Source: Planctomycetota bacterium
GTDB taxonomy: Bacteria; Planctomycetota; Planctomycetia; Pirellulales; Pirellulaceae
Length of the DNA stretch: 40,067 nucleotides
Direction: 5' to 3'
Assembly: GCA_016872725.1 (NCBI GenBank)
Contig: VGZC01000051.1
Coordinates: 1 to 40,067, forward strand
The position numbers and the translations under genes were made by a program. Shown piece after piece: positions 33,987-40,067 of the stretch (within the stretch, counting starts at the first letter, position 1; every line of letters begins with the position of its first letter). The notes under the pieces were generated by a model. The model did not search any database. It was not told the origin of the DNA and saw nothing but the letters and a program-made list of their open reading frames with translations.

Positions 33987-33992
33987 TACAAT
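33987..33992 (+). promoter_or_regulatory. possible -10 element in the 473-base gene-free stretch
   Basis: TACAAT preceded by a G7 run; no -35 hexamer is convincing. The rest of 33820-34292 holds the two hairpins and no RNA gene or supported ORF that I can see. Confidence 0.25.
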
Positions 33993-34292
33993 TCCCACGC
34001 CTCGCACGGATCGCCGGGGAAAAGGACGGGCTTTCGGAAGATGGCCAGACTCGTGTCGCAAGTCATTTCTCGAAATGGTTTTGGGTTATCCGCACCAATT
34101 CCCCGATCGACGGTCCGCCATCGAGATGGGCATTTTGCGTGCCATCATGCGACGAACGGGGAGTCGGGCCAATCGATAGTGGAGAACGGGGTCCGGTAAT
34201 GACGATGGAAACCACCGGACCCATCGAGCGCCGCCACTTTGCGCGGTTCGGTCCGTCCGCGCTCGTCGGGGTGTTGCGGAGGGAGCCACGGG

Positions 34293-36560
34293 ATGTCGGG
34301 ATTTTCGCCGTTGACCTGGATCGCGCGCGCCGCGGCGCGCCGCCGGCTGAAGCGGGGCGCGTTCGTCAAGCCCTCACGCCGACCTTCGACGCGACTCGCC
34401 TTGCTCGGATTCGAGACGCTCGAATCGCGCGTTCCGCTCGCCGTCACAAACCTCGGCGCCATCGAAGGACGCGTCTACGACGACGCGACGGGCAACGGTT
34501 ACGGCGCCGGCGAGGAAATCGCCGGAGCGGCCATCCAGCTTTTTCAGGACGACGGTGACGGTGTCTTCGACGCGGGGGACACGAACCTCGCCGCCGACCT
34601 GTCCGACGCCAACGGCATGTATCGTTTCGACGGACTCACGGCCGGCAACTACTTTGTGAGACAGCCCGCGCAAGTGATCGGCGCGGACACGCTGTTCGAG
34701 GACGTCAGCGCGCTGATCACGATTTCCTCGGCGCAAGCCGCCGGAACCGCCGGCTCGAACATCGACACGTTCAACACGACGTCGCAAGCCGTCACCGCGC
34801 TCTTCCCCGCGCTGACCACTGATTCCGACGCGAGTGTCGCGCCGGAATCGGTCGGAGGCGAACGCGACCTGTACGTCGAGCTGACATCGGCGAGCGGAAC
34901 GTTGACGCTCGATGTGAACGGCATCACGACCAGCATCCTCGAATTCCAGGCGAGCGCGACGGCGACCGGCACGCGGCTCGTGACGTGGGACGGTGCCGAC
35001 AGCAATGCGACCACGCTCGATCCGATAGGCCTCGGCGGAATTGACCTCACCGACAGCGGCGACTCGACGGGCATCGAGCTGACGGTCGGCGCCGATCAGA
35101 ACAACGGACAGATCACCGTCAATATCCACACCGATGGCGCGAACTACTCGACCGCGGTCATCGATATCCCCAATACGGGCGGCGCGGCGACGGAGACGGT
35201 GTACACGGCGTTGTCGAGTTTCGCGGTCGGTGGAGGAACGGGCGCGGATTTCACGAATGTCGGCGCGATCGAACTGCGCATCACGGGCGTCGCCGCCGTC
35301 GATGGTCAACTCGACCTCATCCGCATGCTCGGCCCGACCGTGACCACGCGGGATTTCGCGAATTTCGAATCGGCCGATCTCTCGGTTGCGAAGACGGTCG
35401 ACGACGCGACGCCCGATCTCGGCGGCACCGTCGTTTTCACGATCACGGTCAGCAACGCCGGCCCCGACGGCGCCACGGGTGTCACGCTTCTCGATACGCC
35501 CCAGTCCGGCCTGACCTACGTGTCATCCGCCGCTTCGCAAGGATCCTATGACAGCGGGTCGAGGATTTGGACGGTCGGTTCGCTCGCGAACGGCTCGAGC
35601 GCGACGCTCGCCATCACCATGACCGTTGATACGCTCGGCGCGAAGGTGAACTCGGTCGAGGTCGACACGGCGAACGAATTCGACGTCGATTCGACCCCCG
35701 GCAATGACGACTCCCTTGAGGACGATTGGGACAGCGTCGCGGTGACGCCGCGGCAGATCGACCTCTCGGTGACGAAGACGTCGAGCAGCTCGACGCCGAC
35801 CGTCGGCTCGAACGTGGCCTTTCAGATCGGCGTCGCGAACGGGGGACCCGATTCGGCGACGGGAGTCAGTGTGCGCGACGCGCTCCCGGCCGGTCTGACG
35901 TTCGTAAGCGGCATTGCGAGTCAAGGCTCGTACGACAACGGCACGGGAGTCTGGACGGTCGGAACGTTGACGAACGGCGGAAGCGCCACGCTTCAGGTCA
36001 TCGCGACGGTGACGACATCCGGCACGAAGACGAATACGGCCCAGGTCAGCGCGGCGAATGAACCGGACGCCGATTCCACACCCGACAACAACGCCGCGGG
36101 GGAGGACGATCAGGCGAGTGTCGAGATCACGTCACCACCGGCCATCGATCTGTCGCTCACGAAGTCGGTCGACACGAGCTCGCCGAATCTCGGCGACAAC
36201 GTCACATTCACCATCGCGCTGGCCAATGCTGGTCCGGATACGGCGACGGGGGTCGATGTCGAGGACGTCCTTCCGTCCGGACTCACGTTCGTCGGTTCGA
36301 CACCGAGCCAGGGTTCCTACGACAGGGGAACGGGCGTATGGAGCGTCGGGGCGGTGGCCTCCGGCGGCAGCGCGTCGCTCCAGATCGTCGCTTCGGTCGA
36401 TACGAGCGGCGACAAGACGAACACCGCGCAGGTCCGCGCGGCGGGGCAGGACGATATCGACAGCACTCCCGACAACGATGCGGCCGCCGAGGACGATCAG
36501 GACAGCGTGGTCGTCTCGCCGCCCCGCCGACTCAGCAAGCGGCTCTTCATGGCGCGCTGA
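34293..36560 (+). CDS. cell-surface repeat protein with SdrD_B and DUF11 domains
   Basis: 755 residues from the ATG at 34293 (GGAGGG 8 bases upstream); TTG 34239 is an alternative with no such site. Instead of a classic signal peptide the N-terminus is basic (ARRRLKRGAFVKPSRRPS) followed by LLGFETLESRVPLA at 37-50, the planctomycete LEPR-XLL-type targeting motif. Residues 57-126 form an SdrD_B-type beta domain (EGRVYDDATGNG, then DANGMYRFDGLTAGNYFV). Three DUF11-type repeats start at residues 361, 489 and 618, spaced 384 and 387 bases, each with DLS(V/L)(T/A)K, NAGPD.ATGV, and GSYD.G..(I/V)W.VG. It ends in PPRRLSKRLFMAR, a short C-terminal signature seen at the ends of other planctomycete exported proteins. 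Extracellular adhesion or structural role inferred. Confidence 0.88.
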   Translation: MSGFSPLTWIARAAARRRLKRGAFVKPSRRPSTRLALLGFETLESRVPLAVTNLGAIEGRVYDDATGNGYGAGEEIAGAAIQLFQDDGDGVFDAGDTNLAADLSDANGMYRFDGLTAGNYFVRQPAQVIGADTLFEDVSALITISSAQAAGTAGSNIDTFNTTSQAVTALFPALTTDSDASVAPESVGGERDLYVELTSASGTLTLDVNGITTSILEFQASATATGTRLVTWDGADSNATTLDPIGLGGIDLTDSGDSTGIELTVGADQNNGQITVNIHTDGANYSTAVIDIPNTGGAATETVYTALSSFAVGGGTGADFTNVGAIELRITGVAAVDGQLDLIRMLGPTVTTRDFANFESADLSVAKTVDDATPDLGGTVVFTITVSNAGPDGATGVTLLDTPQSGLTYVSSAASQGSYDSGSRIWTVGSLANGSSATLAITMTVDTLGAKVNSVEVDTANEFDVDSTPGNDDSLEDDWDSVAVTPRQIDLSVTKTSSSSTPTVGSNVAFQIGVANGGPDSATGVSVRDALPAGLTFVSGIASQGSYDNGTGVWTVGTLTNGGSATLQVIATVTTSGTKTNTAQVSAANEPDADSTPDNNAAGEDDQASVEITSPPAIDLSLTKSVDTSSPNLGDNVTFTIALANAGPDTATGVDVEDVLPSGLTFVGSTPSQGSYDRGTGVWSVGAVASGGSASLQIVASVDTSGDKTNTAQVRAAGQDDIDSTPDNDAAAEDDQDSVVVSPPRRLSKRLFMAR

Positions 36561-36596
36561 ACGCGCTGAACGCCGTATACCGGCCTTGACGAGCCG

Positions 36597-38585
36597 CTAG
36601 AACCGCACATCGACCCCGAGATTCAGGCCTTGGGCCCAGAAGTCGGTCGTGCGCCACGCGAACTCGGGCCGCAGCGGGCCGGTGAACGGATCGACCTCCG
36701 GCGGAAGCAGGTTCGTGTTCAAGTCCCTGTCGATCTGATCGCCCGCGCGGACCACGTTGCTGAAGTAAATGAAGGAATATCCGCACGTCAACCGCGTGTG
36801 GCTCGTAAGTTGATAACCGACCGTCATGCCGACCTCGGGAATCACCGAGAGTTCGTCGCGCGAATAGAATCCGATATTGGATCGCTGAGCCAGGATTCCG
36901 CCGGAATAGGTCAACGGATCATCGTCCTCCGTGATGATCGTCGTCCCGTTGATCGACGCGACCTGGTGGTTGTTTCCGATCGCGACGCGCGTGACGCAAT
37001 CGACGAGCCAGCGTCCGGCGCGGTGTTCGTAGAGGAACCCGACGTCGCCTCCGTGGAATTCGTTGCCCGTCGCGAACCGGTCCTCGATCCAAAACGAGCC
37101 GGGGTTCTGGGCGTCGAGCGACGTGAGATCCTCGGTGACCGAAATCCGGTCGCTCAGCCTGGCATAGCGATAGCCCGCGAACCAATCGATGCGATAGCCG
37201 TCGACCATCCGGGGATAGACGTCGGGGACGCAGGTGAGGTCGGTGCAGCAGATGTTCCAGCGCACGCGCGCGCCGGCCGCCTGGAACTGCGTGATGGCCT
37301 CGGCGTCGACCGTGCCCCGAATGACCGATGGGAACGCGATCAGTTCGGCCGTCTCTTGTCCATTCACGATGTCGTAAACGGGACGCGCCAGGATCGGGTC
37401 GCCGGCGGACGTGTCGTTGAACGCCTCTTGCTGATCGTCGAGACGCAAATACTCGCCCTCGATCCCGAGCCGCTTTCCGGCGAATAGCCATTTCCCCGTC
37501 CGCACGCGGAATCCCGAATGGCTCGAATCGTTCAGTTTGTCGCCGCCGAAGAGGACCGATGTTCCCGACTCGCCGAGCACGCCGGCGGCCGCGCGCGGCG
37601 TTCCGGTCGGGCTCGTGGTGATCAGCGGAGGCACATCCATGCCGCTCGTCCACCAGAGGAGATACTCGCCCCGGACCCAGATCCATTCCGGCGAACCGCA
37701 TCCGCGCCCGCACGCGCCTCCCAACATCGGGCCGCCGCATTGCGGACAATCGAATCCGGGGCCATGGAGCGCGTCGAACGGCGCGTGGTCTTCCAAGACA
37801 TCCAACTCGTCGGGAATCAGCGGGTCCGCCATGAGCGACCGGCCACCCGGCGGTTCGGCGTCGCGGCGAGGAGGCGGAAGTTCCTCCGCGGGTCCACTCG
37901 ATTCCGGTGGCTGGTACGCGCGGGACCGGAACGCGGCCGGTTGGGCATAGCCTCCGTTCCGAAGCGGGTTGGCCTCCGTCGGCTCCCCATCACCGAAGAC
38001 ATCGACATCGTCCCAGTCGTCACGTTCCTCGTCCGATTGGCGAGCGAGTCCGCTTCCGACGACCGTGTCATCCCGACCCGTCGCCCGCGTGGACGGCCGA
38101 CTTCGATGCGCGGTCGCGGGAGTCCCGCTCGGGCGATCGGCGCTCGAGTCCTCCTCCATCGCATCGTCGGGTGAAAGGGGGCGATCGGCCATGAATTCCA
38201 TTTCGCGCGGCGCGGCGGGGTCGCCCTCGCCGGCTCGAGATCGATTGAAGACCCGCTCGACGACCAAGACCTTGTGTCGGGGATTGCTCGTCGGACGCAG
38301 CGTGCCGCGCACCACGACGTCCTGGCCGACGTAGGTCGACAGGTCGACGTCCTCCGACGGAACAACAAAGTAGTGGGCGCCGAACGCGCCCTCTTGGATG
38401 GCGAACGGAGCCGCATTCACCGACGGCTGCGGATTCTCGATCAACCGCCCCATCTTGTACGTCCACGCGGGAGCGGATGCGGCGCCGCGAGCCGGGTCGG
38501 CACGCGTCCAGTGCTGGGCCTGGATGTTCGCGGTCCCAAGGAGGGCGAGTCCCCAAGCCCACGAAACGAGCGATCGGCGCGGCAC
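36597..38585 (-). CDS. BBP7-family outer-membrane beta-barrel protein
   Basis: 662 residues from the GTG at 38585, with AGGGAG 6-11 bases upstream. Signal peptide MPRRSLVSWAWGLALLGTANIQAQ. Residues about 45-115 look like a small OB- or SH3-like beta domain (LSTYVGQDVVVRGTLRP). Residues 115-275 are a low-complexity acidic linker. Four cysteines at 280, 283, 292 and 296 (CPQC...ACGRGC) precede the beta-barrel (about 300-662), which starts GSPEWIWVRGEYLLWWTSGMDVPPLIT, as in the planctomycete BBP7 family, and ends RTTDFWAQGLNLGVDVRF with the C-terminal Phe of outer-membrane proteins. Pore or structural function is inferred. Divergent from the epimerase gene. Confidence 0.9.
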   Translation of the reverse strand: MPRRSLVSWAWGLALLGTANIQAQHWTRADPARGAASAPAWTYKMGRLIENPQPSVNAAPFAIQEGAFGAHYFVVPSEDVDLSTYVGQDVVVRGTLRPTSNPRHKVLVVERVFNRSRAGEGDPAAPREMEFMADRPLSPDDAMEEDSSADRPSGTPATAHRSRPSTRATGRDDTVVGSGLARQSDEERDDWDDVDVFGDGEPTEANPLRNGGYAQPAAFRSRAYQPPESSGPAEELPPPRRDAEPPGGRSLMADPLIPDELDVLEDHAPFDALHGPGFDCPQCGGPMLGGACGRGCGSPEWIWVRGEYLLWWTSGMDVPPLITTSPTGTPRAAAGVLGESGTSVLFGGDKLNDSSHSGFRVRTGKWLFAGKRLGIEGEYLRLDDQQEAFNDTSAGDPILARPVYDIVNGQETAELIAFPSVIRGTVDAEAITQFQAAGARVRWNICCTDLTCVPDVYPRMVDGYRIDWFAGYRYARLSDRISVTEDLTSLDAQNPGSFWIEDRFATGNEFHGGDVGFLYEHRAGRWLVDCVTRVAIGNNHQVASINGTTIITEDDDPLTYSGGILAQRSNIGFYSRDELSVIPEVGMTVGYQLTSHTRLTCGYSFIYFSNVVRAGDQIDRDLNTNLLPPEVDPFTGPLRPEFAWRTTDFWAQGLNLGVDVRF

Positions 38586-38638
38586 GGCTGCACTCCCTGA
38601 ATCGGGTTCCCGACGCGGTCACGTGGTTTGACGACCGG

Positions 38639-38668
38639 GGAATACTCGACATTGCGCCTGCCCGTCAA
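38639..38668 (-). promoter_or_regulatory. sigma70-type promoter candidate for the BBP7 gene
   Basis: On the minus strand TTGACG (38668-38663), 18-base spacer, TATTCC (38644-38639), about 54 bases upstream of the GTG at 38585. The -35 is one mismatch from consensus; the -10 is weaker. Confidence 0.45.
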
Positions 38669-38771
38669 GAGAATCTGGGCGATCGAGGAGATTGGGCGAG
38701 GCGATTGCATGGGCCGTCGACGTCGCCGATGATCTACCGGGTGCGGAATGTCGAGGGAATGGGGATGAGTT

Positions 38772-39797
38772 ATGGGACTGCCGTTGACGATCGATGCGCT
38801 CGAAGCGTGGTTGAGCGAACCGCCGCCGTCGGTCGTGGACGCGATGCGGGCCATGTCCGGCGACCTGCTGCTCCTGGGCGCCGGCGGAAAGATGGGGCCG
38901 ACCCTCGCGCGGATGGCGCGACGGGCATTCGACGCGGCGGGCCGTTCGGGTCGCGTGATCGCGGCCAGCCGCTTTTCCGACGATGCGGCGCGCCGTCGGC
39001 TCGAAGCATGCGGCGTTGAAACCCACGCGGCCGATCTTCTCGTGGAACGCGATCTGGAACGGATTCCGGACTGCGCGAACGTCATCGCGATGATCGGTTT
39101 CAAATTCGGCGCGTCGCAATCTCCCGACTACGCGTGGGCCATGAACTGCCATCTTCCCGCGCTCGTTTGCCGGCGGTTCCGCGATAGCCGCATCGTGGCC
39201 TTCTCGACGGGCAACGTCTACGGACCCGTTCCAACCGACGGTTCCGGTTCGCGCGAGGATGATGTCCTGAATCCGGTCGGCGAATACGCCATGACGTGCG
39301 TCGGGCGCGAGCGCATCTATCAGTACATGAGCCGAACGCACGGAATGCCGATCGCCCTGTTGCGATTGAATTATGCGACCGAGGTCCGATACGGCGTTCT
39401 GGTCGACATCGCGCGCCGCGTTTGGGACGGCACGCCCGTCGACGTGCGGTGCGGACGCGTCAACGTGATCTGGCTTCCCGACGCGAACGCGATGACGCTC
39501 CTCGCCTTCGCGCATGCCGCGACTCCCGCGCGTATCATCAACGTCGCGGGGCTCGATATCCTCAGCGTTCGCGACGTCGCACGGCGGTTCGCCGAGCGAT
39601 GGGGCAAGGAACCGGTCTTTTCAGGCGTCGAACAGGATACCGCACTGCTCAACGACGGACGCTCGGGCGCGATAACGCTCGACGTGCCTCGAGCGAGCGC
39701 CGACCGGATGATCGAGTGGACGGCCGAATGGATCGAATCGGGAGGCCCATTGTGGGATAAGCCGACGCACTTCGAAGTCACCGACGGCCGATTCTAG
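38772..39797 (+). CDS. NAD-dependent epimerase/dehydratase-like protein, active-site lysine missing
   Basis: 341 residues. Rossmann motif GAGGKMG at 36-42 (extended SDR style). The catalytic S/T is S145 in AFSTGNVYG, and Y172 is followed by A-M-T-C at positions 173-176 instead of the x-x-x-K expected in YxxxK; so the lysine is replaced by C176. The remaining features of extended SDR epimerases (NPVGEYAM, ALLRLNYATE, GRVNVIWLPDANA, INVAGLD) are present, which argues for an intact fold. The protein may bind NAD but have altered or no redox activity. N-terminal 25 residues before the Rossmann fold are a helical addition. No operon partners; divergent from the BBP7 gene. Substrate is unknown. Confidence 0.85.
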   Translation: MGLPLTIDALEAWLSEPPPSVVDAMRAMSGDLLLLGAGGKMGPTLARMARRAFDAAGRSGRVIAASRFSDDAARRRLEACGVETHAADLLVERDLERIPDCANVIAMIGFKFGASQSPDYAWAMNCHLPALVCRRFRDSRIVAFSTGNVYGPVPTDGSGSREDDVLNPVGEYAMTCVGRERIYQYMSRTHGMPIALLRLNYATEVRYGVLVDIARRVWDGTPVDVRCGRVNVIWLPDANAMTLLAFAHAATPARIINVAGLDILSVRDVARRFAERWGKEPVFSGVEQDTALLNDGRSGAITLDVPRASADRMIEWTAEWIESGGPLWDKPTHFEVTDGRF

Positions 39798-39996
39798 AGC
39801 GGCACATTCCACCCGCCCCCAGTCACCCGTGCACCGAGCCGCCCGAAAACAGCGCACGCGAATCATTACCGCCCGAACGAAAACGCTTGACAACACGGGG
39901 GGGGGTACCATGCGGCTTGCGGTTGCTTGAGCGGGCTTGATTTGGCCTCGGCGCGATGGTGCCGCGGCCCGGGTTCCGACAAGAGTGGGGTGGCCG

Positions 39997-40067
39997 ATGT
40001 CGATCCGCCACGGATCTCGTCGCGCTGGTTGGACCGTCATGGAGTTGATGCCTGCCCTATCTCGAAG
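39997..40067 (+). CDS. start of a possible type IV prepilin-like (DUF1559-type) gene, cut by the window edge
   Basis: Only 23 residues are present: MSIRHGSRRAGWTVMELMPALSR. The stretch GWTVMEL resembles the prepilin peptidase site GFTLIEL, with a glycine before the cut, and a glutamate five residues after it, preceded by a short basic leader. Planctomycetes have large numbers of such genes. The hydrophobic helix that should follow is not confirmed because the sequence ends. GTGGGG just upstream is a weak ribosome site. Confidence 0.45.
   Translation, partial: MSIRHGSRRAGWTVMELMPALSR

Noticed and set aside
34239-34292. TTG start for the surface protein
   Set aside because: No ribosome site; GGAGGG lies at the correct distance before ATG 34293.
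38477-39019. Plus-strand open frame of 180 codons
   Set aside because: Overlaps the starts of two better supported genes and has no recognisable content.
39887-39911. Sigma70 promoter TTGACA-TACCAT
   Set aside because: The spacer is 13 bases, too short, so it is not called as a promoter; kept only as a finding about the G-run.
1-40067. tRNA, rRNA, insertion sequence, phage or integrase signals
   Set aside because: None seen by eye in intergenic or coding parts; a tRNAscan or IS search was not possible here.

Overview
The window is a high-GC bacterial chromosome segment, most likely from a planctomycete (phylum Planctomycetota). The grounds are a BBP7-type beta-barrel protein, a secreted SdrD_B/DUF11 repeat protein with an N-terminal LEPR-XLL-like motif, a DUF6263-type and a DUF6677-type protein, a GWTVMEL pilin-like N-terminus at the right edge, and a thioredoxin/serine-protease fusion. 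This is a family-level inference; no rRNA or tRNA gene is present to confirm it. I see no mobile element, integrase, phage gene or CRISPR array. About 30 genes are supported, mostly in short operons on both strands.

Layout. 1-1310: end of a possible beta-propeller protein, then two small exported proteins on the minus strand. 1682-3049: a stand-alone condensation-superfamily acyltransferase. 3092-5300: a BtuB-like TonB-dependent receptor (minus) preceded by a cobalamin riboswitch, so this is a B12-controlled vitamin uptake unit. 5540-6484: exported DUF6263-like protein. 6739-13804: an SMP-30-like protein followed by a compact NAD operon: pncB, nadE, a PncA-Nudix fusion and a NadD-NadK fusion. 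Together these four polypeptides cover nicotinamide to nicotinate, NaMN, NaAD, NAD and NADP (Preiss-Handler salvage plus NAD phosphorylation). 13881-15847: FmdB-type zinc ribbon protein and an MFS transporter. 15848-16079: a non-coding block of short degenerate repeats.

16080-19421: two small membrane proteins, RsmE, an exported protein and a TIM-barrel isomerase. 19480-22206: a 908-residue exported protein with a probable glycosidase-like barrel. 22178-26169 (minus): a hybrid histidine kinase whose stop overlaps the start of a Nif3-like gene. 26442-30312 (plus): GT2 glycosyltransferase, a protein with a BshC-like motif and an Eis-like GNAT protein, behind a clear sigma70-type promoter. 30331-33819 (minus): exported alpha/beta hydrolase and the thioredoxin-protease fusion. 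33820-34292: a gene-free stretch with a pair of inverted, core-sharing perfect hairpins. 34293-36560: the cell-surface DUF11 repeat protein. 36597-38585 (minus): BBP7-like outer-membrane protein. 38772-39797: NAD-dependent epimerase-like protein lacking the usual catalytic lysine. 39997-end: start of a possible prepilin gene.

The most unusual content is the NAD operon with two enzyme fusions (especially NadD-NadK), the GT2/BshC-like/GNAT operon, the B12 riboswitch-receptor pair, and the paired hairpins at 33879-33952. Coding assignments rest on translated motifs read by eye; no database search was run.
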